Assembly (NCBI GenBank): GCA_041797745.1
Contig: JBHBZU010000054.1
Span: 1 to 64,000 of the forward strand
DNA: 64,000 bases
Origin: UBA3871 sp041797745
GTDB taxonomy: Bacteria; Bacillota; Clostridia; Peptostreptococcales; Anaerovoracaceae
Reading direction: 5' to 3'
The notes under the pieces were generated by a model. That model ran no database searches. It was not told where the DNA came from and worked only from the letters and a program-made list of their open reading frames with translations. Position 1 is the stretch's first letter. Each line of letters starts with the position of its first letter. The position numbers were made by a program, and so were the translations under genes. This document shows positions 52,920 to 61,617 of the stretch, piece by piece.

Positions 52920-52945
52920 GTAAACTTCAGCAAAAACGCACACGG
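52920..52945. repeat. Dispersed 26-nt motif, copy 2
   Basis: Same motif as at 49520-49545, two differences in 26. Here it lies 32 nt after the DUF6873-like gene, before a hairpin. Confidence 0.85.
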
Positions 52946-52995
52946 TATAATGGCTCCATTTTTTTCAAGAAAAAAAATAGGAAATAATTTACAAA

Positions 52996-53028
52996 AACCA
53001 GTTGCTTTTTATAGGCAACTGGTTTATT
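52996..53028 (+). terminator. Hairpin terminator before the second Tad block
   Basis: AACCAGTTGC (52996-53005), 9-nt loop, GCAACTGGTT (53015-53024), then TATTATG. Long perfect stem, weak T-run. Confidence 0.6.
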
Positions 53029-53152
53029 ATGACAATATAAGGAAATATATGGAATATGGATAGGCAAAATTGAGAAAATCAGAAAGGGCAAACTGATAGA
53101 AGCTTAAATAGGGAAATACGCTTGTGAAGCAGATTAAAGAAAGGAATTAATT

Positions 53153-53350
53153 ATGAGAAGAAATGAGAAAAACAATGATGAAAAATTTATTAGATGGAGT
53201 ACAGGACCCGTTGACTTCCGTAGCAAAGCAGGTATGGAAATGGTCCAAGTGGGAATTTTGATAGCCATAGCTATTGGAATTGGGCTGATTTTTAAGACAC
53301 AAATTACGGATTTTGTAAACAGCACCTTTGACGGACTGGCACAGTTTTAA
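53153..53350 (+). CDS. Flp-type pilin candidate
   Basis: 65 residues. A basic/polar N-terminal leader (1-26) is followed by GMEMVQVGILIAIAIGIGLIF, which fits a type IV prepilin (class III) cut site after Gly27 with the conserved Glu two positions later. A single hydrophobic helix is followed by TDFVNSTFDGLAQF. Small size and position before TadE-like genes support a Flp pilin. The prepilin peptidase is not in the window. GAAAGGAA precedes the ATG. Confidence 0.75.
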   Translation: MRRNEKNNDEKFIRWSTGPVDFRSKAGMEMVQVGILIAIAIGIGLIFKTQITDFVNSTFDGLAQF

Positions 53351-53358
53351 CAGAAAAT

Positions 53359-53703
53359 ATGCGAAAGATAGCTTGTCTTTTAAGGGAAAAGAAAGGTTCT
53401 GAAATGGTAGAAGCAGCGATAGTGTTTCCTATAGTTATTATTACAGCCTTTACTATGCTCCATACTATGCTGAAACTTTATGAGGAATCCGACTTTATAA
53501 GCCAAAGCCAGCTAAACTCACGAATTACCGCTGAAGCTAAAGTTGAGACATCAAAAACGCTTAAAGCGGGTGACCTTTATATATGTAAAGAAGACGTTAA
53601 CTCGGTTTCAGACGGGAAAATTTACGAATGGTACGAGCAGGCGATAGATGAGGAAGAGACAGTAAGGTATCTGGATTTCGGAAAGAGCTTTATAACAAGA
53701 TAA
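53359..53703 (+). CDS. TadE-like pseudopilin
   Basis: 114 residues. REKKGSEMVEAAIVFPIVII is a TadE-type N-terminus: basic leader, Gly13-Ser processing site, Glu15 and a hydrophobic helix. The rest is short and polar. 8 nt after the pilin gene. TadE proteins are processed by the prepilin peptidase and help assemble Flp pili. Confidence 0.75.
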   Translation: MRKIACLLREKKGSEMVEAAIVFPIVIITAFTMLHTMLKLYEESDFISQSQLNSRITAEAKVETSKTLKAGDLYICKEDVNSVSDGKIYEWYEQAIDEEETVRYLDFGKSFITR

Positions 53704-53856
53704 ATTCCGGATACATGTATTATAAAAGCAAATTAAAATGAAACTGTAAGCGGAAATCATAAAAATAAGGAAAAATTAAACTAAATCAGATATAAATTTA
53801 AGGATAAGAGCAAAAAGGATTAAGATAAATAAAAGTTAAAAGCAAAGATTAGTGTA

Positions 53857-55119
53857 ATGAAAAGGGAAAAGATAGAGATTAAACCGAATAGAAATACAAA
53901 GGTGAAATCCAAACTGAAGATTAGTATCAGGGAAACCTTGCGTAGCAGAAAAGGTGCCACCTGCGTTTTCATAAGCCTAATTCTTTCAAGTATGGTTTTT
54001 GCGGCTACGGTTATAGCTGACGCTTCCTATGAAAAACTAAAGGAAAGTGAAGTTGACGCAGCCTTAAGGATAGGTGCAAGGTCGGTGCTTGGGGAATATG
54101 ATATTCGCCTGAAAAATGATTATGGGATTTTTGCTTATACAGCTACCTGTGATGAGGTTGCGGAGAAGCTGAAAAACTATGGTTTTCATAGCCTTTCGGG
54201 AAGCTGCGAAAAGATGAATGCTAATTCCATAGAAGTTAATGCCGATAATATGGATTATTCCTTACTTGACTGTAATATCTTAAAGGAGGAGCTTGTTAGG
54301 GCAGGAAAACTTTGTGCTTTTCAAAGCAGGGCGACTTTAAGAACATCTGCCGCTACACCCTCGGAAGTTGTAAGAAATGAAACAGCTATTAAAACCTTGG
54401 CATCGGGCGGTAAGAACTTGCATATACTGAATTTGGACGGCTTTGACTTTGTAAATCTGGGACGTTACAAGACAGGTGAAAATTACTTCTTAAATGAATA
54501 TATAAATGGGAGTTTCAAAAGCAGGTTTATGGATATTCCAAACCGCAGCAGTATTTTCAACTATGAAAAAGAATATATTTTATCAGGAAAGTTTTCGGAG
54601 GAGCAAAGCTTATCTTATGTAAAACGCAGTATTTTCACTTTAAGAGAGGGACTGAATACTGCACATATTTTGGCGGATCATCAGAAGATGGAGGAGGTAA
54701 TGGAACTGGCTGCGGCGATTTCCGCTGTGGGAGAACCCTTGGAAGCCGCAGTTATTGTTGCCATATGGGCTTCAGCAGAATCCTCAAATGATGTTAAGCT
54801 TTTACTTGAGGGAAACAAGGTGGCATTTAATAAGACTAAATCTCAATGGGCATTAACCTTGCCAAAAGCCATAGTGTATGCATTTACTGATGGCAGTATA
54901 AAGCCACAGGACAAAAGCGGAAAGCTTTATGATGAATATTTGGAAGCAATGCTTTATTTGCAGGATGATGAAACTAAAATTCTTAGGATAGCTGATTTAA
55001 TACAGCTGAATTTAAGAGCCGATTATAACAATAGTTTGCTTATTAAGGAGTTTTATACAGGCTTTAACTTTACTGCCTTTGTTGATGGAAAGGAATATTC
55101 CTATGAACAATATTATTAA
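53857..55119 (+). CDS. TadG-like (DUF5702-type) surface protein
   Basis: 420 residues. A basic N-terminal tail (1-34) is followed by GATCVFISLILSSMVFAATVIADASY, a TadG-type single TM with the processing-like Gly. The outside part has AALRIGARSVLGEYDIRLKNDYGIFAY, characteristic of the DUF5702 group in clostridial Tad loci. No Shine-Dalgarno is obvious at 53857; the 153-nt spacer before it is AT-rich without other features. The 3' end overlaps the next gene by 17 nt. Confidence 0.7.
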   Translation: MKREKIEIKPNRNTKVKSKLKISIRETLRSRKGATCVFISLILSSMVFAATVIADASYEKLKESEVDAALRIGARSVLGEYDIRLKNDYGIFAYTATCDEVAEKLKNYGFHSLSGSCEKMNANSIEVNADNMDYSLLDCNILKEELVRAGKLCAFQSRATLRTSAATPSEVVRNETAIKTLASGGKNLHILNLDGFDFVNLGRYKTGENYFLNEYINGSFKSRFMDIPNRSSIFNYEKEYILSGKFSEEQSLSYVKRSIFTLREGLNTAHILADHQKMEEVMELAAAISAVGEPLEAAVIVAIWASAESSNDVKLLLEGNKVAFNKTKSQWALTLPKAIVYAFTDGSIKPQDKSGKLYDEYLEAMLYLQDDETKILRIADLIQLNLRADYNNSLLIKEFYTGFNFTAFVDGKEYSYEQYY

Positions 55120-55879
55120 AAAACCAAGAGAAAAAGCCGGCTATATGGTTTTAGAAGCAGCTATAATAATGCCTATTTTTATCATGGGGCTTGCCATGCT
55201 TTGTTTCGTAATACGATACGGAATTATCTATGAACATGTTTATGGGGTCACTGCGGATGAAACGGAAAAGACCATGATAGAAATGTATGCAAACAGTATT
55301 CCTCTTGATTCGCCCATAAGAATAGAGAAAAGGCTAAAGGGCAAAGTTGATAGATTAACAGGTATAAAAGCAGGGGTGACGCTTCCCTATTTGAGTTTTC
55401 CCTCTGCTGACCATGTTTACTGTCAAAATGTTAAATTAAATATTTCTATGCCGTTTAATAAAGTATTTAATAGTGAAAGAGAAGCCAGTCAAACCGTGGT
55501 ATTTAGAGGTTTTATAGGTAAAGATAATTCGACTTCAAGCTTTGAAAATATGGAAGAAGAAAAGCCCTATGAAGAGGTTTGGGTTTTCGCCAGAGCAGGT
55601 GAAAAATATCATTGTGAAGATTGTAGATTTATTTCAAACCATGCCAAACAAAAAGTTTTAACTTCAGAGGTAAAACGAAAATTTGGAGCTTGTAAACTTT
55701 GTAAAGCCATCAGGATACAAAAGGGAAATATAGTTTATTGCTTCGATGGAAGTGGAAGAAAATATCATAATGCGGAATGTGCCTTGGTAGAAAAATATGT
55801 AATTTCTATGGATAAAAGGGACTCGGAAGCCAAAGGCTATACTCCATGCAAAATTTGTGGAGGCTATAAAGGGGGTTAG
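55103..55879 (+). CDS. TadE-like pseudopilin with two Cys-rich modules
   Basis: 258 residues from the ATG at 55103 (AAAGGA 8 nt upstream); upstream in-frame TTG/ATG codons lack such a site. GYMVLEAAIIMPIFIMG is the TadE-type processing site and helix. The C-terminal 100 residues contain two similar modules, KYHCEDCRFISNH...GACKLCKA and KYHNAECALVEKY...GYTPCKICGG, each Y/H-x-C followed by C-x2-C about 30 residues later. These recall the small Ada-like or ComEC/nuclease-tail zinc modules. The first is complete with C-x2-C at its start as well. Likely membrane-anchored with a metal-bound outer tip. Confidence 0.75.
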   Translation: MNNIIKKPREKAGYMVLEAAIIMPIFIMGLAMLCFVIRYGIIYEHVYGVTADETEKTMIEMYANSIPLDSPIRIEKRLKGKVDRLTGIKAGVTLPYLSFPSADHVYCQNVKLNISMPFNKVFNSEREASQTVVFRGFIGKDNSTSSFENMEEEKPYEEVWVFARAGEKYHCEDCRFISNHAKQKVLTSEVKRKFGACKLCKAIRIQKGNIVYCFDGSGRKYHNAECALVEKYVISMDKRDSEAKGYTPCKICGGYKGG

Positions 55880-56429
55880 GGAAATAAATAATATTAAGAG
55901 ATTAAGCTTTGACAACGGAGAAATATTAGAATATCAAAAAATGATGTTCGCCGCTATGGAACGTGAAGTTTTTCTGCCCATGACCTTTGCAACGGAAAAC
56001 GGCAGGGAAAATGTATATTACAATCTTGAGGGTTTCACCGCCCTTGAAGAAAACGAACGACTCAGAGCGAAAGAAACCTTTGAAATGCTAAATGAGCTGA
56101 TAAAGGCTTTGATAGTGGCAAATGAATATCTGATATTTTCGGACAGCTTTGAAATATCAGGTGAAACAATTTATCGCAGCTTTGAGGGAAAGGTAAAACT
56201 TCTTTTTAAACCCGTAAAATCTACAGAAAATAAAGATATTCAAAAGGTGGAGGTCAGGAAAACAACAAATCAAAACCTTTGTGATTTCATAGAATATTTA
56301 GGTGAAAAGAATTTACAACAGGGACTTAAAGGATATTTGGAAAGTACAGAGAATCTTTTAAAAGCCAACTGTTCCGTGAACCAGTTGTTACGTCACATTT
56401 CCAAAGTGCTTCGAGAAATAAACTGTTAA
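55857..56429 (+). CDS. DUF6382-like protein of the Tad locus
   Basis: 190 residues from GTG 55857, overlapping the previous gene by 23 nt; no other standard start is available before M at 55943, and AGGGGGTTAGGG (55869-55880) lies inside, so the true start is unclear. Residues about 30-170 have the pattern I recall for DUF6382 (EREVFLPMTF, LEENERLRA, LIFSDSFEI). In other Clostridia this domain precedes an FHA domain; here the FHA part is absent. Last gene of the second Tad block. Confidence 0.55.
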   Translation: MEAIKGVREINNIKRLSFDNGEILEYQKMMFAAMEREVFLPMTFATENGRENVYYNLEGFTALEENERLRAKETFEMLNELIKALIVANEYLIFSDSFEISGETIYRSFEGKVKLLFKPVKSTENKDIQKVEVRKTTNQNLCDFIEYLGEKNLQQGLKGYLESTENLLKANCSVNQLLRHISKVLREINC

Positions 56430-56524
56430 ATTTGTTTATAGGAAGCATAAAAATTATCAGGCTTCTTCCAAAAACGTTAAAAGAAAAAGTTATATATTAG
56501 ACAGCGTTATAGGTTAGATTCAAG

Positions 56525-56560
56525 TATATAAAAGCATATATAAAAGCATATATAAAAGTA
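56525..56560 (+). repeat. 12-bp tandem repeat, three units
   Basis: TATATAAAAGCA at 56525-56536 and 56537-56548, then TATATAAAAGTA at 56549-56560. Confidence 0.9.
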
Positions 56561-56591
56561 TTAAAGAGAAAAAGTATTACACTCAAAAGAG

Positions 56592-56647
56592 AAACTTCGT
56601 GCAGTAATTAGCATTTACGTGTTATAATGAATGTCACGAAGTTTTTT
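56592..56647. promoter_or_regulatory. Inverted repeat enclosing a -10-like box, with T-run
   Basis: AAACTTCGTG (56592-56601) and CACGAAGTTT (56635-56644) are perfect inverted copies with a 33-nt loop that contains TATAAT (56623-56628). TTTTTT follows. It could be a long-loop terminator or an operator around a promoter. Confidence 0.4.
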
Positions 56648-56759
56648 CTTTGTGTAAAACAAAATCGGATAAAAATTAAGAGGATAATCGGCAAAATTAA
56701 AGAAAAGCATTAAATTAAAAAGATAACAATATAAATAATTATGGAGAGGAAACTATATC

Positions 56760-57305
56760 ATGGAATTTTCAAAGGTAGTAAAAGAAAGACGAAGCGTAAG
56801 GAAGTTTAAGAATCAGCCCATAGAGCATGAAATTTTTGAAAAGATTGTAGATTTGGCGAGATTTTCACCCTCATGGAAAAATACTCAAATTGCAAGATAT
56901 TTGGTAATTGAAAGCCCTGAGGCAAAGGCGAAAATGGCTACTCCTGAATGTACCTTTAATTTTACTTATAATATAAATACACTTGAAGCTGCACCTGCTG
57001 TTGTAGTTCTTACTTATATAAAAAATCGTTCAGGTTTTGATAGGGATGGCAGCTTCAGTACTCCTATGGAGGATCGCTGGCAGAATTTTGACTGTGGCAT
57101 TGCAGCTCAGACTTTTTGCCTTGCAGCTCACGAACAAGGTGTAGGAACTGTTATTTTAGGATATTTTGACCATGAGGTCGTTGCTGAAATTTGCGACATT
57201 CCAAAAGAACAGGGAGTTGCGGCAGTTATAGCCTGCGGATATCCTGAAGAAGAACCTAACTGCCCTAAACGTAAAGAAGTGGGAGAACTTTTAAGCTTTA
57301 TTTAA
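56760..57305 (+). CDS. Nitroreductase-family FMN oxidoreductase
   Basis: 181 residues. KVVKERRSVRKFK at the start (FMN phosphate site), FSPSWKNTQIARY, NFDCGIAAQTFCLAAHEQGVGTV and the last GYPEEEP block are typical. NAD(P)H-dependent reduction of nitro or flavin-like compounds. GGAGAGG precedes the ATG. It stands alone, with a 330-nt AT-rich gap before and 244 nt after; the latter shows no features. Confidence 0.88.
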   Translation: MEFSKVVKERRSVRKFKNQPIEHEIFEKIVDLARFSPSWKNTQIARYLVIESPEAKAKMATPECTFNFTYNINTLEAAPAVVVLTYIKNRSGFDRDGSFSTPMEDRWQNFDCGIAAQTFCLAAHEQGVGTVILGYFDHEVVAEICDIPKEQGVAAVIACGYPEEEPNCPKRKEVGELLSFI

Positions 57306-57549
57306 ACTGTAATATAAATAGCTAAAGGATTATAGAACAAAATTATTAAAAAGATTTGATAGCCTAAATATTAAGACGTAATAAATAAAGTTTTAGTCAG
57401 ATTTTAAATAAATTCTTAAAGCAGATTAGAAATCACCATGATATCTATAATACTAAAGCATAATTTTTAATCAAATTTACTAATTTAGATATTAAATCAA
57501 AATATTAAATAAAATCAGTAATATACTTATTAACTTTAAGGAGTTATAA

Positions 57550-58836
57550 ATGATACCTCTTTCAACCAAGTTAAGACCGCAGGTGCTGGATGAATTTGTG
57601 GGGCAGTCCCACTTCATGTACCGAGGTTCTCTGCTTTACAACTCAATAAAAAATAAAACCTTTGAATCAGCTATATTTTTTGGACCCTCAGGCACAGGCA
57701 AGACTACTTTAGCCCGCATTATTGCTAAAGAGATGGATGCAGAGTTTAGAGAAATCAATGCATCCACCACAGGTACCAAAGAGTTAAAGGAAATTATAGA
57801 GGCGGCAAAGGAACAGTTTTATGGGCTTCAAGCCAAAACCACCTACGTGTTCGTGGACGAGGTACATCGCTGGAACAAGTTGCAACAAGATTCATTACTG
57901 GCAGCGCTTGAAGAGGGGATAATCAGATTTATTGGCAGCACTACGGAAAACCCTTATTTCAGTATCAACAATGCCATACTTTCAAGAGTTCGTAATATAT
58001 ATGAGTTCAAAAGACTGGATGCGGATGATATCCGAACAATTATTAAGAGAGCATTGGAAGATGAAGAAAAGGGTCTGGGATGTCTGAAAATAAAATACGA
58101 CGAGAACGCATTGACGGTGCTGTCGGAGATGGCAGGGGGCGATGCGAGAGTGGCGCTGGACACCATAGGCTTCATTGCAGACAATCTTGGCGAAGAACAT
58201 GTTATGGATTTGAAGATTGTGGAGGAGGCAATGCAAAGGCAAACTTTCTTCTACGATAGAAGTGAAGACAGATACAACCTCTTGTCCGCATTGCAAAAGT
58301 CTGTCCGCGGTTCAGACCCCGATGCAGCCATACATTACTTGGCAAGACTCATTGAGGGTGGGGCTGATTTAATGATGATTGGCAGGAGACTGATGGTAAT
58401 GGCCTCAGAAGACGTGGGAATGGCGTATCCGAATGCTATCAGTGTTGTAACTTCCTGTGTGCAGGCGGCGCAGATGATAGGTTTTCCTGAGGCGCAGATT
58501 AACCTAGCTCAAGCAACTGTACTTTTGGCAGCCTGTCCGAAGTCGAACGCTTCTAATCAGGCACTGGAAGCCGCCCTTGCAGATTTAAAAAATCGTGAGA
58601 TTGATGATGTACCTCTTCATCTAAAGGACGCTCATTACGGCGGAGCTGTGAAGAGAGGTATCGGCCTTGACTATAAGTATCCTCATTCCTATGGAGGCTA
58701 TGTGAAGCAACAGTACTTGCCGGACAATCTCTATAAAGAGGGTGTGACTTACTATCATCCTACTGAAAACGGAAATGAGGCAGCATTTAAAAAGTTTTTA
58801 GGAAACCTGCCAAACGCCAAGAAAAGAGATAAATAA
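57550..58836 (+). CDS. rarA: Replication-associated recombination protein RarA (MgsA)
   Basis: 428 residues, AAA+ clamp-loader-like. Walker A GPSGTGKTTLAR (near 46), Walker B YVFVDEVHR, sensor 1 STTENP, and the C-terminal tetramerisation part with LKDAHYGGAVKRG. The N-terminal PLSTKLRPQVLDEFVGQSH is characteristic. It acts at stalled forks. TTTAAGGAG precedes the ATG. Its stop shares one base with the start of the ispH fusion (TAATG), so they are coupled. Confidence 0.95.
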   Translation: MIPLSTKLRPQVLDEFVGQSHFMYRGSLLYNSIKNKTFESAIFFGPSGTGKTTLARIIAKEMDAEFREINASTTGTKELKEIIEAAKEQFYGLQAKTTYVFVDEVHRWNKLQQDSLLAALEEGIIRFIGSTTENPYFSINNAILSRVRNIYEFKRLDADDIRTIIKRALEDEEKGLGCLKIKYDENALTVLSEMAGGDARVALDTIGFIADNLGEEHVMDLKIVEEAMQRQTFFYDRSEDRYNLLSALQKSVRGSDPDAAIHYLARLIEGGADLMMIGRRLMVMASEDVGMAYPNAISVVTSCVQAAQMIGFPEAQINLAQATVLLAACPKSNASNQALEAALADLKNREIDDVPLHLKDAHYGGAVKRGIGLDYKYPHSYGGYVKQQYLPDNLYKEGVTYYHPTENGNEAAFKKFLGNLPNAKKRDK

Positions 58837-60815
58837 TGGAGATTATTAGAACAAAAAATTCCGGCTTTTGCTTTGGAGTAAAAAGAGCAGTGGCTTCTGC
58901 TGAAAATTTAATAAAGGCAAAGGAAAAAGGAGAGGTTAAAGGCGGAATTTTCACCTGCGGACAGGTGGTTCACAATAAGGACGTTACCGAAGATTTGGAG
59001 AGAAGAGGCTTACGGTCAATAGAGGATATTGATCAAGCAAAGGCCGGAGATACAGTGCTTATCAGGGCGCATGGTATGCCGGAATCTTTTTATCACAGAG
59101 CAGAAGAAAAGAATGTAAATTTAATAGATGCTACCTGCACCTTTGTAGCTAAAATACATAAGTATGTAAAAAAAGCTCATGAAGAGGGGCAGCAGGTGGT
59201 TATCGTAGGTGATAGGAATCATCCTGAAATAATAGGTATCAACGGATGGTGCAAAGATTCCGCCATCATTATCAATTCTGAAAAAGAGGCAGAGGCGGTA
59301 AAGGCTGAAAATCTTTTTGTAGTGGCGCAGACTACTATTCGCAAGGAACACTTTGAGAATCTCGTGGAAATTCTACGAAGCAAAAATGTATCGCTGAAAA
59401 TAATGAATACCATATGTGCAGCAACGGATGAACGACAAATTAGTACAAAAGAGACCGCAAAGCAGGTAGACGCCATGGTGGTTATAGGCGGTAAAAACAG
59501 CTCAAACAGTAAAAAGTTATTTGAGATAGCCGAAAAAAACTGCAAAAAATGCTACTTTATCGAAAATATTGAAGATTTACCATTGAAAGATATTAGAAAT
59601 TGTAATAAAATAGGAGTTGCGGCAGGTGCCTCGACACCTGAATGTGCAATTGAGGAGGTTATTTCTAATATGAGTGAAATTATCACTGAAAACATGAGCA
59701 TGAGTGACTTTATGGAAGACATCGACAAGTCACTTAGATTACCACGTACAGGAGAAATTGTAGATGGTAAGGTCCTTCAGGTAACAGCTAAGGAAGTTAT
59801 TGTAAACTTAGGCTGCAAGAAGGATGGTATTATTCCTAAGGATGAAGTTTCTATGGAAGAGAACCAGACATTAACTGATTTATTTAAAGAGGGAGACGAC
59901 ATCCAGGCGAAAGTTATTAGAACTGACGACGGCGACATTATTTTATCTAAGAAAAAGCTTGAAATTAATGAGCATTGGGATGAAATTAGTGAAGCTCTTG
60001 ACAATAAATCAATCATTAACGTAAAGGTAACAAGAGCTGTAAACGGCGGTGTTATCGCTGCTTACAAGGAAGTTACAGGCTTTATTCCACTTTCTCAGCT
60101 TGCTGACAGATTCGTTGAGAATGCCGATGAGTACATCGGACAGAACCTCGATGTAAAGGTTACAAAAGTTGACAAAGCTCGCGGAAAGGCTGTATTCTCT
60201 CACAAGATTGTTGTTGCGACTGAAAAGCAGAAGAAGATTGAAGAGCTTTGGAGCCAGTTAAACGTTGGTGATGTAGTAGAGGGTACTGTAATGAGATTTA
60301 CTGATTACGGTGCATTCGTAGACATCGGCGGAGTTGATGGACTTCTCCACATTTCAGAAATTTCTTGGGGTAAGCTGAAGCACCCACAGGAAGTTCTTAC
60401 AATCGGCGAAAAGATTTCTGTTAAGATTCTTTCCATGAATTCCGAAAAGGGCAAGATTTCCCTTGGTCTCAAGCAGAACACACCGGAACCTTGGTCAGTA
60501 ATCAATGAAAAGTATGAAGTTGGTCAGATTGTTTCAGGTAAGGTTGTACAGATTAAGGAATACGGTGCATTCGTAGAATTAGAACCGGGTCTTGACGGTC
60601 TTGTACACATTTCCGAAGTGGCTCACAAGAGAGTTACCAACATCGCTGACGAAATTTCCGTTGGTCAGACTGTAGAAGCACAGATTCTTGATATTGACAC
60701 TGAAAGAAAGAGAATTTCTCTCAGTATCAAGGCTTGCCTTGAAGTTCCTGCAATGGAAGAAGAACAGGAAGAAACAGAAGAACAGGCAGAAGCCGCACCG
60801 GTGGATGCTGAATAG
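58836..60815 (+). CDS. Bifunctional IspH (HMBPP reductase)-ribosomal protein S1
   Basis: 659 residues. Residues 1-285: IspH with Fe-S cysteines C12 (GFCFGVKRA), one near 98 (DATCTF) and one near 190 (NTICAAT) and the HPEIIG active-site element; it makes IPP and DMAPP, last step of the MEP pathway. Residues about 300-640: four S1 RNA-binding repeats, the last two most canonical (VEGTVMRFTDYGAFVDIGG, VSGKVVQIKEYGAFVELEP). The tail is acidic. The S1 part is the Firmicutes short form. The fusion is known from several Clostridia. The S1 half shows codon use typical for highly expressed genes. Confidence 0.95.
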   Translation: MEIIRTKNSGFCFGVKRAVASAENLIKAKEKGEVKGGIFTCGQVVHNKDVTEDLERRGLRSIEDIDQAKAGDTVLIRAHGMPESFYHRAEEKNVNLIDATCTFVAKIHKYVKKAHEEGQQVVIVGDRNHPEIIGINGWCKDSAIIINSEKEAEAVKAENLFVVAQTTIRKEHFENLVEILRSKNVSLKIMNTICAATDERQISTKETAKQVDAMVVIGGKNSSNSKKLFEIAEKNCKKCYFIENIEDLPLKDIRNCNKIGVAAGASTPECAIEEVISNMSEIITENMSMSDFMEDIDKSLRLPRTGEIVDGKVLQVTAKEVIVNLGCKKDGIIPKDEVSMEENQTLTDLFKEGDDIQAKVIRTDDGDIILSKKKLEINEHWDEISEALDNKSIINVKVTRAVNGGVIAAYKEVTGFIPLSQLADRFVENADEYIGQNLDVKVTKVDKARGKAVFSHKIVVATEKQKKIEELWSQLNVGDVVEGTVMRFTDYGAFVDIGGVDGLLHISEISWGKLKHPQEVLTIGEKISVKILSMNSEKGKISLGLKQNTPEPWSVINEKYEVGQIVSGKVVQIKEYGAFVELEPGLDGLVHISEVAHKRVTNIADEISVGQTVEAQILDIDTERKRISLSIKACLEVPAMEEEQEETEEQAEAAPVDAE

Positions 60816-60828
60816 TTTCAGAAAAATC

Positions 60829-60858
60829 TGCGACTCACAAAAGTGGGTCGCTTTTTTT
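60829..60858 (+). terminator. Rho-independent terminator of rarA-ispH
   Basis: GCGACTCAC (60830-60838), AAAA, GTGGGTCGC (60843-60851), TTTTTTT. One G-T wobble in a 9-bp stem. Confidence 0.92.
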
Positions 60859-60991
60859 ATTTGGAAAATGTTATTCTAAAATTTGGGCATAATTTTGATA
60901 AAAAAATAAAAATATATCAAGAAACAAAAGTTAAAAGCTGATATAATCATATTTAGCTTTAAGGCGGGAAATATTAATGGAGGTTGTATTT

Positions 60992-61486
60992 ATGATTAAT
61001 GATATTGATAGAAAAGAAATAGAAAGAATCCTTGAGAGCAGAGATAGAAAATTGGTTGATGAATTAATTGAGTTAATGAAGCAGTCAAAGGCGTCTGTGA
61101 TAACTAAAAAGAAAAAGTACACTTTTGGAGACAAACTATCTGATAAAATTGCAGCCTTTGCAGGTTCATGGGCTTTTATTACAATTTTTATAAGCGTACT
61201 TATATTTTGGCTGTTATACAATAATTTATCTAAAAATCCTATAGATCCGTTTCCGTTTATTTTATTAAATCTTTTACTTTCAATGATAGCGGCTATTCAA
61301 GCTCCTCTAATATTGATGAGTCAAAACAGGGAAAATGAGAGAAATGAAGAGAAAGCCACATCAGACTTTTTTGTGAATGTAAAAAGTGAACTGCTTATAG
61401 AGGATATTCATACCAATATTGAAAAAATAGCACAGGATTATAGTGAAATTCTAAAATATTTAAAGGAAAATGAAAAAGAAGCCTGA
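60992..61486 (+). CDS. DUF1003 membrane protein
   Basis: 164 residues from the ATG at 60992, preferred because GGAGG (60979-60983) is 8 nt upstream; the ATG at 60977 would have none. A soluble N-terminal part of about 50 residues is followed by GDKLSDKIAAFAGSWAFI, two TM segments (about 55-78 and 88-108), and a charged helical tail with QNRENERNEEKA. This is the DUF1003 pattern, function unknown. Stands alone, ends in a strong hairpin. Confidence 0.88.
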   Translation: MINDIDRKEIERILESRDRKLVDELIELMKQSKASVITKKKKYTFGDKLSDKIAAFAGSWAFITIFISVLIFWLLYNNLSKNPIDPFPFILLNLLLSMIAAIQAPLILMSQNRENERNEEKATSDFFVNVKSELLIEDIHTNIEKIAQDYSEILKYLKENEKEA

Positions 61487-61494
61487 ATTTAAGT

Positions 61495-61526
61495 GAAAAA
61501 CACATCCGATTAAGGATGTGTTTTTC
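61495..61526. terminator. Bidirectional terminator between the DUF1003 gene and recN
   Basis: GAAAAACACATCC (61495-61507), GATTAA, GGATGTGTTTTTC (61514-61526). T-run on both strands, so it can serve recN-argR as well, though recN ends 92 nt away. Confidence 0.8.
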
Positions 61527-61617
61527 AGTGCATTGATTTATTTAGTCTTTACTAAATTGAATTGTTGAAAACTGTGCATTTTTAGTGTATTGCTTTTCTG
61601 TTTTTTATATTTAGGTA

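Larger units (their letters stand above)
56430..56759. other. 330-nt spacer between Tad block and nitroreductase
   Basis: It holds a 12-bp triple repeat (56525-56560) and an inverted repeat around a TATAAT (56592-56644). The remainder is AT-rich with no ORF and no convincing promoter near 56740. Confidence 0.6.

Noticed and set aside
57306..57549. Small RNA or regulatory leader before rarA
   Set aside because: Very AT-rich without strong stems or conserved motifs; nothing I can support.
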